36,900 nt of DNA from a virus. Position numbers and translations under genes: made by a program. Below, in pieces: positions 15,312-26,173 of the stretch (its first letter is position 1; each line of letters starts with the position of its first letter). The notes under the pieces are model-generated. The model was not told the DNA's origin, searched no databases, and was given only the letters and a program-made list of their open reading frames with translations. Location of the stretch: the IMG/VR virus record IMGVR_UViG_3300031857_022110, positions 1 through 36,900 of that record; one strand, 5' to 3'.

Positions 15312-17670
15312 TCAGTTTTTTTCACCAGAAGGAGACCTTGAAAATTATTTTGTAGATGAGTACTGGTTAATTGATCAGTATATTGGAGATCAATTGTGGT
15401 CATGGGGTGAGGGAGCTCGCGGTTATCTTGGAAATGCTAGTATTAATTCTTACAATCCCACACCAGTTACAACTAGTTCTGGAGGAACCAATTGGAAACA
15501 AGTGGATGGCGGACAAAGACAAAGTGCTGGAATAAAACTTGATGGAACTTTATGGGTTTGGGGAAATGGTGATGCTGGAAGACTCGGAAACAATTCAAAC
15601 ATACTCAATAATTCCACTCCAATCACTACTTTTGCTGGAGGAACTAACTGGAAGCAAATAGAGATGAAAGGACTTTTTGCTGCCGCAATCAAGACTGATG
15701 GAACTTTATGGACTTGGGGGTATAATGGTAGAGGGCAACTTGGAATAGGAAATAATACAATTTCTTTTGTATCCACTCCTGTTACTACACTCGCAGGAGG
15801 AACCAACTGGAAACAAGTAAGTGTTGGATATTATCATGCGTCGGCAATCAAGACTGATGGAACCTTGTGGACTTGGGGTGATTATTTTAATGATTTTGGA
15901 ATGTTGGGTAAAGGTGATGATTATTCAGTAAATAAAACTAAACCTGTTCCTATTACCACAACAGGTTGGGCAGACACTGCAACAACAAATTCAGAAGATT
16001 TATATACAATATCTGCAGGATATTCTTTTTCTTCAGCAATCAAGACCGATGGAACCTTGTGGACTTGGGGTAATGGGAATAGTGGACAACTTGGAAATGC
16101 TCAAACAATCAACAGGTCCACTCCAGTCACCACTTTTGCCGGAGGGACTAACTGGAGACAAGTAAGTTCTGGAGGAAATTTTGATTCCTCATGTGCAGGC
16201 ATTAAAACTGATGGAACTTTATGGGTTTGGGGGAATGGGAGATTTGGAATACTTGGAAATGCAATAATCACAGGTATTATATCTACTCCAGTCACCACAT
16301 TTGCAGGAGGAGCAAACTGGAAACAGGTGAGTGTTTCAAGTTCTCATACTGTAGCAATTAAGACTGATGGAACCCTATGGACTTGGGGTGCTGGAACTTC
16401 TGGGCGACTTGGAAACGCAGTAACAACTAATACATCTACACCAGTCACAACATTTGCCGGAGGAATAAACTGGAAACACTCTGCAGCAATATTTAGTGCT
16501 ACGTTGGCAATCAAAACCGATGGAACCCTATGGACTTGGGGCAGTACAAGTTATGGGCAACTTGGAAATGCAACTGGACCAGGTGGTATTAGATCTACTC
16601 CAGTCACCACATTTGCCGGAGGAACTAATTGGAAACAAGTGGGTGAAGGTGGAAATACCGGAACATCTACGGCAATCAAAACCGATGGAACCCTATGGAC
16701 TTGGGGTTTTGGACTTTCTGGGGCACTTGGGAATGGAGTAGGTTATGTTGGTGCTGTATCAACCCCAATCACCACTTTTGCAGGAGGAACCAATTGGAAA
16801 CAAGTCGCAAATGGAAGAAATACGACTGTTGCAGTCAAGACTGATGGAACTCTATGGACTTGGGGTCGTGGAACTGATGGAGAACTTGGAAATGCAGTTG
16901 ATGGTATTGCATCAACCCCAGTTACCACCTTTACTGGAGGCACTGATTGGAAACAAGTGAGCGGTGGTTTCAGGCATGTTATTGCACTAAAAGGAACTTC
17001 ACCAAATCTGCAAATTTTCTCATTTGGATCCGCTCGTGATGGGCAAATGGGAGATGGGTTTAATATACAAACCAATTATGCTCCAGGACAAGTTTTTGGA
17101 AATGCTAACGATTGGAAAGAAGTTAGTTCTGGATATCATAATAATGCAGCAATCAAGACCGATGGAACCTTATGGACTTGGGGATATAATTATGCTGGAA
17201 ATATTGGAGTCGGTGATTCCATTAATCGAAATACTCCAATCACCACATTTGCCGGAGGAACCAATTGGAAACAAGTTAGTGTTGGAGGTTATTTTGATAA
17301 TTATTTGTGCATGGCAGCAATCAAGACCGATGGAACTTTATGGACCTGGGGCAGTCAAAATGCAGGAATGTTGGCAAATTTTGTAAATTCTTTTACATAT
17401 GTCAGTACTCCAATTACAACCTTTGCCGGAGGAACAAATTGGAAATATGTTGATATTGGAAATGAGCATGTATCGGCAATCAAGACCGATGGAACTTTGT
17501 GGATGTGGGGTGAAAATTTTTCTGGACAACTTGGAAATGGTGATGCTTTAACAAGATCAACTCCGGTCACTACATTTGCTGGGGGAACTAATTGGAAACA
17601 AGTAAGAGCTGCTGGTTATCATACTTTAGCAGTACAATCTGGTATCAATGCCGACTACCCACTCTCATAA
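15304..17670 (+). CDS. RCC1-repeat (beta-propeller) protein, 14 blades (788 aa)
   Basis: ATG 15304 overlaps the fibre stop by 8 nt. After about 30 N-terminal residues ([20 protein letters not shown]) the whole protein is RCC1-type repeats of about 56 aa, each running LWTWG-x4-G-x-LGN, then [16 protein letters not shown], then HTxAIKTDG. I count 14 blade motifs, 12 canonical plus the first ([10 protein letters not shown]) and a degenerate eleventh ([10 protein letters not shown]). Fourteen equals two seven-bladed propellers. The chain opens with the WG half and closes with a NWKQV-HTLAV half, as velcro closure would require. RCC1 propellers usually bind proteins or nucleic acids. Here, next to fibre genes and without enzymatic motifs, an adhesin or fibre role is likely. 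The role is inferred; the repeat family is clear. Confidence 0.85.
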   Translation: MPNQFFSPEGDLENYFVDEYWLIDQYIGDQLWSWGEGARGYLGNASINSYNPTPVTTSSGGTNWKQVDGGQRQSAGIKLDGTLWVWGNGDAGRLGNNSNILNNSTPITTFAGGTNWKQIEMKGLFAAAIKTDGTLWTWGYNGRGQLGIGNNTISFVSTPVTTLAGGTNWKQVSVGYYHASAIKTDGTLWTWGDYFNDFGMLGKGDDYSVNKTKPVPITTTGWADTATTNSEDLYTISAGYSFSSAIKTDGTLWTWGNGNSGQLGNAQTINRSTPVTTFAGGTNWRQVSSGGNFDSSCAGIKTDGTLWVWGNGRFGILGNAIITGIISTPVTTFAGGANWKQVSVSSSHTVAIKTDGTLWTWGAGTSGRLGNAVTTNTSTPVTTFAGGINWKHSAAIFSATLAIKTDGTLWTWGSTSYGQLGNATGPGGIRSTPVTTFAGGTNWKQVGEGGNTGTSTAIKTDGTLWTWGFGLSGALGNGVGYVGAVSTPITTFAGGTNWKQVANGRNTTVAVKTDGTLWTWGRGTDGELGNAVDGIASTPVTTFTGGTDWKQVSGGFRHVIALKGTSPNLQIFSFGSARDGQMGDGFNIQTNYAPGQVFGNANDWKEVSSGYHNNAAIKTDGTLWTWGYNYAGNIGVGDSINRNTPITTFAGGTNWKQVSVGGYFDNYLCMAAIKTDGTLWTWGSQNAGMLANFVNSFTYVSTPITTFAGGTNWKYVDIGNEHVSAIKTDGTLWMWGENFSGQLGNGDALTRSTPVTTFAGGTNWKQVRAAGYHTLAVQSGINADYPLS
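15400..17620 (+). repeat. RCC1 repeat array (14 units)
   Basis: Tandem units of roughly 165 nt with near-identical DNA at the core (ATCAAGACCGATGGAAC and variants). One long unit carries the [19 protein letters not shown] variant seen in the other two RCC1 genes. Confidence 0.85.
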
Positions 17671-17673
17671 ATA
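17666..17673 (+). promoter_or_regulatory. candidate late promoter box CATAAATA
   Basis: NATAAATA match overlapping the RCC1 gene stop and ending 15 nt before ATG 17689. Confidence 0.55.
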
Positions 17674-17688
17674 ATTAAAAAAATATAT

Positions 17689-18435
17689 ATGGAAATAGCA
17701 CTAGTTCATGATAATTCACTAATACTTGGTCCTATGGGATTTAATGTCCGTATGATTAATGGTGAATTGGAAGATCTTGAACTTGAAGATCGCATATCTC
17801 CGCAAAGTTTCATAGATCTTCCGATCCATTTTTCAGATGGTCTTACGCATCTTCTTCCATTAGAAAAAGATATTCCATCGCATGATTTGAAATATCATAA
17901 TATTGAGGGTTATACATGGGAAATCATAAAGGAAAATGATGTTCCAGTCAATGTTAAATTAACATATAATATTGTAGATAAAACTCTGGAAGAAGTTAAG
18001 GAACTTCGCAAAAAAGAAGTTGCTCCTATAAGAAAACAAAAAGAAAATACCTCTACTGGAATTTTTGTTGGTGGAAGTTATATAGAAGTTACAACCTCAA
18101 GAGAAGAGAGAATTTTATTATCGGCAAAACGTTCATCATTTTCCGGATCTTGTAATTATAAATTTAAAAACACCTGGGTTTCAATTACTCCAGAGGATCT
18201 TGACTATATTATTACTCAAATAGATACTGTAGTTCAGCAAGCATATGACTGGGAATTATCAAAATTGAATGAAATTGATGCTTGCCAAACAATTGATGAT
18301 GTTTATAATGTTGTTTTAATTGAAGAACGAAATATAAGAAATACAAGAGAAGAAGGATCGGTAAGAAGAGGACCTAGAAATAAAAATCAAATAGAAAATA
18401 TAGTAGATCCTAATTTAGATTTGCCCACTAATTAA
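17689..18435 (+). CDS. DUF4376-like phage fibre-associated protein (248 aa)
   Basis: The N-terminal half (MEIALVHDNSLILGPMGFNV) is a compact beta-type domain with a GYTWEIIKE segment at about 74-82. The second half fits the DUF4376 pattern of phage tail-fibre-associated proteins: a helix (EEVKELRKKEVAPIRKQKE, about 101-119), a strand GGSYIEVTTSREERI (about 128-141), NTWVSITPEDLDYII (about 161-175) and a closing helix. The tail after about 210 is highly charged and likely disordered. DUF4376 proteins commonly sit beside or within tail fibres. Being the only gene between two RCC1-repeat genes, it could be an assembly chaperone, a hinge or a virion component for them. The domain match is by eye and moderate; the role is inference. 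Confidence 0.6.
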   Translation: MEIALVHDNSLILGPMGFNVRMINGELEDLELEDRISPQSFIDLPIHFSDGLTHLLPLEKDIPSHDLKYHNIEGYTWEIIKENDVPVNVKLTYNIVDKTLEEVKELRKKEVAPIRKQKENTSTGIFVGGSYIEVTTSREERILLSAKRSSFSGSCNYKFKNTWVSITPEDLDYIITQIDTVVQQAYDWELSKLNEIDACQTIDDVYNVVLIEERNIRNTREEGSVRRGPRNKNQIENIVDPNLDLPTN

Positions 18436-18445
18436 AGAAATTATT

Positions 18446-21400
18446 ATGCCAGATAATATTCAAACTAATTTTAAAGATAATAATGGTGTTGATTTAGGGT
18501 CTAAATTAATTACCAAGGATTATTTGATTAGTGTTTATCCAGGTATTGCAGAAAATCTTGGAATTAGTCCAGAATTGTGGGGTTGGGGTGTTAATGGACC
18601 TAATTTTATTCTTGGAACCGCTGATACTTTAGCAAGAAGTACTCCAGTCACTACATTTGCTGGAGGATTTAGATGGAAACAAGTCAGTTCTGGAGATTTT
18701 TATACGGCAGCAATCAAGACAGATGGAACTTTATGGGTTTGGGGTGTTGGAAATACTGGACAACTTGGAAATGCAGACATAACTTCAAGATCCACTCCAG
18801 TCACAACCTTTACCGGAGGAACTAACTGGAAATCTGTTGCATGTGGAAAGGATCATGCTACAGCAATCAAAACCGATGGAACTCTATGGGTTTGGGGTTC
18901 TGTTTACCTTCTTGGTAATGGGATAGGATCTAATACTGATCCCAATAACACCGTTGTTACTAATATATCTACTCCAGTTACCACTTTTGTTGGAGGAACA
19001 AACTGGAGACAAGTTTCTGCGGCAAGATATGGTACTGCAGCAATTAAGACTGATGGAACTCTGTGGACATGGGGACCTACAGGATTTGGAGAGGTATCTG
19101 ATAAAGCAATTCTTGGTCATGAAAAAATTATTCATACTATTTCAACTCCAATAACTACATTTTCCGGAGGAACTAATTGGTTAAATGTACCTAGTGTACC
19201 TAGTCCTGAAGAGGAAAATCTTTATACAATCACCGGAAGTCGCTTTCATGCTGCTGCAATTAAAACTGACGGAACTCTATGGACCTGGGGAAATAATACT
19301 ACTGGTCAGTTGGGAAATAATAAGGTAGAATTGGTATTATCATCTCCTGGCAGTACTCCATCAACTACCTTTGCCGGAGGAACTAACTGGAGACAAGTCT
19401 CTTCTAATTCACATTCTACAGAATTTTATACAACAGCAATCAAAACCGATGGGACATTATGGGCTTGGGGTCAAAATAATAGTGGGCAACTTGGATTTCC
19501 GACAAATTATATTTCAACTCCAATAACTACATTTGCCGGAGGAAATAACTGGGCAGATACTCCTACAACAAATGCCGAAGACCTTTATACCTTGAGCGGA
19601 GGGACAAGTTTTTCTGCAGCAATCAAGACCGATGGAACTCTATGGACTTGGGGTCTTGGAACTTTTGGACGACTTGGAAATAAATCTGTATTAGGTACTA
19701 TATCTACTCCAATAACTACATTTTCTGGAGGAACTAATTGGAAACAAGTAAGTTCTGGAGGAGATTATACGGCAGCAATCAAAACTGATGGAACCTTATG
19801 GACTTGGGGTACTGCAGCAACCGGGTTACTTGGAAATGGCGTAACAACAGGGAGTATATCCACTCCAGTCACTACTTTTGCTGGAGGAACCGACTGGAAA
19901 CACGTAAGTACCAGTGGTGCGGGTAGTAATATGTCAGCAGTCAAAACTGATGGAACCCTATGGATGTGGGGTTTTGGAACTGCTGGTCGACTTGGGAATG
20001 CAACTATATTAGGTAATAGATCCACTCCAGTCACAACATTTGCTGGAGGAACCGACTGGAAACAAGTTTCCAGTAATGTAAATCATACAGCAGCGGTTAA
20101 GACTGATGGAACTCTATGGACTTGGGGTAGTGGAATTTCTGGGGCTCTTGGAAATACGGTTATAACAGGTAGTATATCCACTCCAGTCACCACCTTTGCC
20201 GGAGGAACAGACTGGAAACAAGTTTCTTCTGGGAGTGGTCTTACTGCAGCAGTCAAAACCGATGGAACCTTATGGATATGGGGATCTGGTGGTAGTGGAG
20301 CACTTGGAAATGCAGTTACGACAGGGAGTATATCAACTCCTATTACAACATTTACTGGAGGGACCAACTGGAGACAAGTAAGTTCTGGTGGTTCTCATAC
20401 AGCAGCAGTTAAGACTGATGGAACCTTATGGACTTGGGGTACTGGAGCTAGTGGGAGACTTGGAAATGCGATTGCAACAGGTAATATATCAACTCCAATT
20501 ACCACTTTTGTTGGAGGAACCAACTGGAAACAAGCAAGTGCTGGTGCTTCTCATACACTTGCCTTAAGAGATGATGGTGTGAATAGACAAGTATGGTTAT
20601 TCGGAGATAATTCCAGTACTCAATTGGGAAATTTTATTACCACTATAGTAGCACCTACTAAAGTTTCTAATGATACAAATTGGAAACAAATATCTGCAGG
20701 AAGTTTATTTACTGGTGCAATCAAAACTGATGGAACTTTATGGACTTGGGGTAATAATACTGCTGGAGAACTTGGAAATGCAGGTATATCCCTATCCAAT
20801 AGGTCTACTCCAGTCACCACATTTGCCGGAGGAACCGACTGGAAACAAATTAGTTGTGGATGTAATAAGTTCGTTTCAGCAATTAAAACCGATGGAACTT
20901 TATGGACTTGGGGTAATCCCAGTTATGGAGTACTTGGAATTAATAGTATCTTTGGTGTTAGATCAACTCCAGTCACAACATTTGCAGGGGGAACCAATTG
21001 GAGACAAGTTTCTTCCGGGGGTTATCATACTGCAGCAATTAAGACTGATGGAACTCTGTGGGTGTGGGGAAATAATTTAACGGGAAAACTTGGAAATGGT
21101 ACTAATTTTAACACCGCCATCACCCCTATCACAACATTTGCCGGTGGAACTAACTGGAAACAAGTAGCTGCCGGTTCTCGTCATACTGCAGCAATAAAAA
21201 CTGATGGTACTCTGTGGACATGGGGATTTAATGGATATGGAGAATTAGGATCAGGTATTTTCCAAGGATACGGGCAGGCAAGCGTAAGCACTCCCATTAC
21301 TACTTTTGCCGGAGGAACTAATTGGAGTCAAGTTTTTTGTCCTCAATATACTCTGAGTAGTAGTTTTGATAGTAATGCTTCCGAATATACAATTGCAATG

Positions 21401-24400
21401 AAAACTGATGGAACCTTGTGGACATGGGGTCGTAATGCTACTAGCGAGTTGGGTATGTTTAATAATTTATATGTACCTGTTTTGCAATCCGATGCAACAA
21501 ATTGGAAACAAGTGAGTATGGGTGATATACATGCATCCGCAGTCAAAACCGATGGAACCTTATGGACTTGGGGATCAAACCGTAATAAAGCACTGGGAGA
21601 TCCAAATATATCTTCTGGGTATAATACTTATGGTTATATTGCCGTAGATCCAAGAGCAAGATTTACTCCGATTACCACCGTTGTCGGTGGGACTAATTGG
21701 AAACAAGTAAGTGTTGGATATAATCATACATCAGCAGTCAAAACTGATGGAACCTTATGGATGTGGGGAAACAATAATTATGGACAACTTGGTAGAGCAC
21801 TTGATGGAATTGGTAAACAATTTAGAGGAAATATAGACTTTCCACTTGAAGTTAATCCCAGAGAAAATTGGAATGATACTCAAATAATAAATCTGGAAGA
21901 TTTATATACAATATCCGTTCAAGATACAAATTTTAATGGAGACAGTAACTCCTTTGCCGCAATTAAAAAAAATGGAACCCTATGGACATGGGGAGGAGGA
22001 AATTACGGGCAACTTGGAAATGCTTTGCGTCTTGAAGCTCAAGCAAATACTCCAGCTACTACATTTGCCGGGGGAACCAATTGGAAGCAAATAAGTACCT
22101 CATATGCCACTTCTGCAGCAGTCAAAACTGATGGAACTCTATGGGTTTGGGGTAAAAATTATCATGGTGAACTTGGAATTAATAGTCTTGGAACTAGATC
22201 TACTCCGGTTACCACTTTTGCTGGTGGAACCAACTGGAAACAAGTTTCGGTTGGATATGGTGTTATGGGAGCAGTCAAAACTGATGGAACACTATGGACT
22301 TGGGGTAATAGTGATAGTTTAAATGGGACACTTGGTAGATATTCTATTAATTATTTTGATGCAATTGTATCAACACCAATCACAACATTTGCCGGAGGAA
22401 ATAACTGGGCAGATACTCCTACAACAAATGCCGAAGATCTTTATACACTGTCTGCTGGGGGATCTTTTGGTAGTTATTATTCAGGACCAAATAGTGTGGC
22501 AATCAAGACCGATGGAACCTTATGGACCTGGGGATATTCTTATGCTAAAATACACCCACTACTAAGATACATCAATAAAAATTATAATCAACTTGGAGTT
22601 GATGGAATATGTGATGAAAATGGAAGATTGCCAGGAACTCTCAGCTTTAATTCCGATCCTTATACTGGGAAAAGAATTACCACGACAAGTGGCAGTGGTA
22701 CAGTAACTCCTATCGCAAATAATTTATTAGGACCAGCATCTTTAACAATAGATGAGACTCTGCAACCGCCTTATGGTGGATATGATGATGGATTTTGGGT
22801 TTTAGAATTGCCATTTAATATTTCTTTTAATGGAAAGACTTATAGAAGAGTTTGTCCAACAACAAATCATTTCATAACTTTTGGAGAAGGTCATCAAGGA
22901 TTAAGCTTAAGTGTTGGAAATCCATCACTTCCCAAAATAATGATAACTGCTACTGATGGAAGCGTACATAGATTATGTTATGGACCAGAAGGGACGGCAC
23001 CTAATAGAACCTATAGAATAAGGTGTGAAGGAACTTATATGATATCAGATGATCTTGATAATCCCAATATGGTTTATGAGATTACTTTTTATGAAAATGT
23101 TCCTAATCAAATTGATATTCAAATCGGAGAAAATCAAAATAAAATTTTAGATGTTGGGAGTGAAGAAACGGCAAATTACATATCAATTCCAACAACCACT
23201 TTTGCCGGAGGAATAAATTGGAAACAAGTCAGTGCTGGTGATAGTCATACAGCAGCAATCAAAACCGATGGAACATTATGGGTTTGGGGTGATACTTATT
23301 ATGGAAAACTTGGAAATGCTCCTTCTGTTAGAAGTGGTGGAACTGGAGGAAGAACACTCTACTTTAAATCTACTCCTATCACAACATTTGCCGGAGGAAC
23401 CAATTGGAAACAAGTAAGTGCAGGAAATAATCATACAGCAGCAATCAAGACCGATGGAACCTTATGGACTTGGGGAAATAGCAGATCTGGGCAATTAGGA
23501 AATGCTGTACTGTTGACTTTCGGTTATGAGATAAGCACTCCAATTACCACCTTTGCTGGTGGGACAGATTGGAAACAAGTTACTTGTGGGAAGGATAATA
23601 CTGCAGCAATCAAAACTGATGGAACTTTATGGGGATGGGGTACTGCAAATTTTGGAAGACTTGGAACTAATGATACTGGAGCATCTCCAATTAGATCCAC
23701 TCCAGTCACCACCTTTGCAGGAGGAACCGATTGGAAACAGGTGAGTTCTGGGTACAATTGTATGGCAGCAGTCAAAACTGACGGAACTTTGTGGTTATGG
23801 GGACAAACAAATGAGGGACAACTTGGAACTGGTGAAATATTTTCTCCAACACTTCAGTCATATAAATTAACGCCCATTACAACATTTGCCGGAGGAACCA
23901 ACTGGAAACAAGTAAGTGTTGGTGATAGACATGTTGGAGCAGTTAAAACCGATGGAACCTTATGGGTGTGGGGTAATGGAATTAAAGGACAACTTGGAAA
24001 TACTAATACTATTAGCAATGTATCCACTCCAGTCACCACATTTGCTGGGGGAATTAACTGGAAACAAGTAAGTGCTGGTGGATCTCATACACTTGCTTTA
24101 AGAGATGATGGTGTGAATAAACAGTTGTATGTATTTGGTAGTGGTTCATTGGGTGTGCAGTTGGGTAATAATCATACTCCAGCTACTACATTTGCAGGAG
24201 GAATAAATTGGAAACAAGTTTATATGGATAGTGGTGGATCTGCAATCAAAACTGATGGAACCTTATGGACTTGGGGGTCTAATGCTCGTGGACAGCTTGG
24301 AACTGGTGATAGAACCAATAGAAGCACTCCAGTCACAACATTTGCCGGTGGGACCAATTGGAAATATACTGAAGTTGGTATTGCACTCAAGACTGATGGA

Positions 24401-26125
24401 ACCTTGTGGACTTGGGGTAGACAGACATCCGTAGATCTGGCAAGGTCTTATCTTGACTATAGACCTACTCCGGTTACTACATTTGCCGGAGGAAATAACT
24501 GGGCAGATACTCCTACAACAAATCCAGAAGATCTTTATACAATAGCAGCATCTTCGAACATGTGTTCAGCAATCAAGACCGATGGAACTTTATGGGTTTG
24601 GGGTAATGGGCAATTTGGTCTTGGAACTGCGGCAACATCAAACACCATACCTGGCATAAGCACTCCAGTCACCACCTTTGCCGGAGGAACCAATTGGAAA
24701 CAAGTCAGTGGTGCTATAGGTAACCTTGATTATATGACAGCAATCAAAACCGATGGAACATTATGGACATGGGGAAGCAATAATGCTGGACAACTTGGAA
24801 CTAATGATAATAATGTAACCAGTAAATCAACTCCAGTCACAACATTTGCAGGAGGAACCGACTGGAAGCAAGTAAGTTCTGGAAATCAACATACTGCAGC
24901 AATCAAAACTGATGGAACCTTATGGACCTGGGGTTCGGCATACAATGGAAGGCTTGGAAACTTTGCATCTTTCGGTTTTAGATCTACTCCAGTCACCACA
25001 TTTGCTGGGGGAATTAACTGGAAACAAGTAAGTGCTGGAGGTGCTCATACTGTAGCAATCAAGACCGATGGAACTTTATGGACTTGGGGTACTGGGATTG
25101 GAGGAAGACTTGGAAATGCAATAACATCTAATACTAGTGTAATATCTCCAGTCACAACATTTGCAGGAGGAACCGACTGGAGACAAGTAAGTGCTGGATA
25201 TGATTATACGGCAGCAATCAAGACCGATGGAACTTTATGGACTTGGGGTAGAAATCAAGTTTATGGAAGTATTCAAGGGAAATTAGGAACTAATGATACT
25301 ACTGATAGATCCACTCCAGTCACCACCTTTGCCGGTGGAACTAACTGGAAACAAGTAAGTGCTTCAAGAGGTCATACAGCAGCAGTCAAGACCGATGGTA
25401 CTCTATGGACTTGGGGTACTGGAACTTCAGGACAACTTGGTACTAATGATACAACCACCAGATCTACTCCAGTCACCACCTTTGCCGGAGGAACTAATTG
25501 GAAGCAAGTAGATGGAGGAACTAATCATACTGTAGCACTGAAAGACGATGGTGTAAACAAACAATTATGGTTATTTGGTAGTAATGCAAATACTCAATTG
25601 GGACTTTTTATTGATGAAAGAAACATACCACTCACTACATTTGCTGGTGGAACTGATTGGAAATCCATAAACTATAAATCTGCGATAAAAACAGATGGAA
25701 CTCTATGGAGTTGGGGCAATCCAATAAGTATTCCAACAACTACATTTGCAGGAAATAATTGGTCGCAGACTAAAATTATCAATAGTAGTAGTATAGCACT
25801 CAAGACAGATGGAACTCTTTGGATTTGGGGTTTTTCGGAAACCGCATATTCTAAAATTATGATATATGAAAATGCCATACCCAAAACTACATTTGTCGGT
25901 GGAACTAACTGGAAACAAGTGAGTAATGGATATGATTATACGGCAGCAATCAAAACCGACGGAACTCTTTGGACTTGGGGTTATGGTGGTCCTGAACTTG
26001 GATTAAATGATATTTTTTCAACAAGGTATACTCCAGTCACCACCTTTGCCGGAGGAACCAATTGGAAACAAGTAATGGTTAGTGAGTCAGGTAATACTCT
26101 AGCACTAAAATCTGAAGAATTTTAG
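18446..26125 (+). CDS. giant RCC1-repeat (beta-propeller) protein, 42 blades, with an inserted domain (2559 aa)
   Basis: After an N-terminal linker (NNGVDLGSKLITKDYLISVY, about 12-31), of a type I associate with cyanophage fibre proteins, the protein is RCC1 repeats throughout. I count 42 WG-type blade motifs, from LWGWGVNG to LWTWGYGGPELG, which is six sets of seven. Units 13, 30 and 39 are degenerate and share LRDDGVN/LKDDGVN with VWLFG, LYVFG or LWLFG. A non-RCC1 domain of about 195 residues (about 1383-1579) interrupts unit 24, with DDGFWVLELPFNISFNGKTY and TNHFITFGEG motifs typical of a beta-sandwich. Some units carry a longer [16 protein letters not shown] variant. No signal peptide, membrane helix or catalytic motif is seen. 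At about 270 kDa it is probably a fibre or adhesin. Function is unproven; the repeat nature is certain. Confidence 0.85.
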   Translation: MPDNIQTNFKDNNGVDLGSKLITKDYLISVYPGIAENLGISPELWGWGVNGPNFILGTADTLARSTPVTTFAGGFRWKQVSSGDFYTAAIKTDGTLWVWGVGNTGQLGNADITSRSTPVTTFTGGTNWKSVACGKDHATAIKTDGTLWVWGSVYLLGNGIGSNTDPNNTVVTNISTPVTTFVGGTNWRQVSAARYGTAAIKTDGTLWTWGPTGFGEVSDKAILGHEKIIHTISTPITTFSGGTNWLNVPSVPSPEEENLYTITGSRFHAAAIKTDGTLWTWGNNTTGQLGNNKVELVLSSPGSTPSTTFAGGTNWRQVSSNSHSTEFYTTAIKTDGTLWAWGQNNSGQLGFPTNYISTPITTFAGGNNWADTPTTNAEDLYTLSGGTSFSAAIKTDGTLWTWGLGTFGRLGNKSVLGTISTPITTFSGGTNWKQVSSGGDYTAAIKTDGTLWTWGTAATGLLGNGVTTGSISTPVTTFAGGTDWKHVSTSGAGSNMSAVKTDGTLWMWGFGTAGRLGNATILGNRSTPVTTFAGGTDWKQVSSNVNHTAAVKTDGTLWTWGSGISGALGNTVITGSISTPVTTFAGGTDWKQVSSGSGLTAAVKTDGTLWIWGSGGSGALGNAVTTGSISTPITTFTGGTNWRQVSSGGSHTAAVKTDGTLWTWGTGASGRLGNAIATGNISTPITTFVGGTNWKQASAGASHTLALRDDGVNRQVWLFGDNSSTQLGNFITTIVAPTKVSNDTNWKQISAGSLFTGAIKTDGTLWTWGNNTAGELGNAGISLSNRSTPVTTFAGGTDWKQISCGCNKFVSAIKTDGTLWTWGNPSYGVLGINSIFGVRSTPVTTFAGGTNWRQVSSGGYHTAAIKTDGTLWVWGNNLTGKLGNGTNFNTAITPITTFAGGTNWKQVAAGSRHTAAIKTDGTLWTWGFNGYGELGSGIFQGYGQASVSTPITTFAGGTNWSQVFCPQYTLSSSFDSNASEYTIAMKTDGTLWTWGRNATSELGMFNNLYVPVLQSDATNWKQVSMGDIHASAVKTDGTLWTWGSNRNKALGDPNISSGYNTYGYIAVDPRARFTPITTVVGGTNWKQVSVGYNHTSAVKTDGTLWMWGNNNYGQLGRALDGIGKQFRGNIDFPLEVNPRENWNDTQIINLEDLYTISVQDTNFNGDSNSFAAIKKNGTLWTWGGGNYGQLGNALRLEAQANTPATTFAGGTNWKQISTSYATSAAVKTDGTLWVWGKNYHGELGINSLGTRSTPVTTFAGGTNWKQVSVGYGVMGAVKTDGTLWTWGNSDSLNGTLGRYSINYFDAIVSTPITTFAGGNNWADTPTTNAEDLYTLSAGGSFGSYYSGPNSVAIKTDGTLWTWGYSYAKIHPLLRYINKNYNQLGVDGICDENGRLPGTLSFNSDPYTGKRITTTSGSGTVTPIANNLLGPASLTIDETLQPPYGGYDDGFWVLELPFNISFNGKTYRRVCPTTNHFITFGEGHQGLSLSVGNPSLPKIMITATDGSVHRLCYGPEGTAPNRTYRIRCEGTYMISDDLDNPNMVYEITFYENVPNQIDIQIGENQNKILDVGSEETANYISIPTTTFAGGINWKQVSAGDSHTAAIKTDGTLWVWGDTYYGKLGNAPSVRSGGTGGRTLYFKSTPITTFAGGTNWKQVSAGNNHTAAIKTDGTLWTWGNSRSGQLGNAVLLTFGYEISTPITTFAGGTDWKQVTCGKDNTAAIKTDGTLWGWGTANFGRLGTNDTGASPIRSTPVTTFAGGTDWKQVSSGYNCMAAVKTDGTLWLWGQTNEGQLGTGEIFSPTLQSYKLTPITTFAGGTNWKQVSVGDRHVGAVKTDGTLWVWGNGIKGQLGNTNTISNVSTPVTTFAGGINWKQVSAGGSHTLALRDDGVNKQLYVFGSGSLGVQLGNNHTPATTFAGGINWKQVYMDSGGSAIKTDGTLWTWGSNARGQLGTGDRTNRSTPVTTFAGGTNWKYTEVGIALKTDGTLWTWGRQTSVDLARSYLDYRPTPVTTFAGGNNWADTPTTNPEDLYTIAASSNMCSAIKTDGTLWVWGNGQFGLGTAATSNTIPGISTPVTTFAGGTNWKQVSGAIGNLDYMTAIKTDGTLWTWGSNNAGQLGTNDNNVTSKSTPVTTFAGGTDWKQVSSGNQHTAAIKTDGTLWTWGSAYNGRLGNFASFGFRSTPVTTFAGGINWKQVSAGGAHTVAIKTDGTLWTWGTGIGGRLGNAITSNTSVISPVTTFAGGTDWRQVSAGYDYTAAIKTDGTLWTWGRNQVYGSIQGKLGTNDTTDRSTPVTTFAGGTNWKQVSASRGHTAAVKTDGTLWTWGTGTSGQLGTNDTTTRSTPVTTFAGGTNWKQVDGGTNHTVALKDDGVNKQLWLFGSNANTQLGLFIDERNIPLTTFAGGTDWKSINYKSAIKTDGTLWSWGNPISIPTTTFAGNNWSQTKIINSSSIALKTDGTLWIWGFSETAYSKIMIYENAIPKTTFVGGTNWKQVSNGYDYTAAIKTDGTLWTWGYGGPELGLNDIFSTRYTPVTTFAGGTNWKQVMVSESGNTLALKSEEF
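18575..26095 (+). repeat. RCC1 repeat array (42 units)
   Basis: Tandem units of about 165-170 nt, several nearly identical in DNA, interrupted only by the inserted domain at about 22590-23180. Copies of the ADTPTTN variant near 19531, 22391 and 24481 differ by only a few bases over about 50 nt. Confidence 0.85.
22590..23180 (+). other. inserted beta-sandwich-like domain inside RCC1 unit 24
   Basis: This in-frame segment encodes about 195 residues with no WG or KTDGTLW motif. Visible motifs are DDGFWVLELPFNISF, NGKTYRRVCPTTNHFITFG, LPKIMITATDGS, NRTYRIRCEGTY and YEITFYENVPNQIDIQIG. The alternating hydrophobic pattern and Tyr/Trp content suggest a beta-sandwich, possibly carbohydrate-binding. 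RCC1 sequence resumes cleanly afterwards at [13 protein letters not shown]. Confidence 0.7.
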
Positions 26126-26139
26126 TGTTATAATGTACC

Positions 26140-26147
26140 AATAAATA
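26140..26147 (+). promoter_or_regulatory. candidate late promoter box AATAAATA
   Basis: NATAAATA match in the 48-nt gap, 26 nt before ATG 26174. It would drive the coupled decoration-gene cluster as a late transcript. Confidence 0.6.
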
Positions 26148-26173
26148 TTTAAAACATATAAAATATATTCTTT

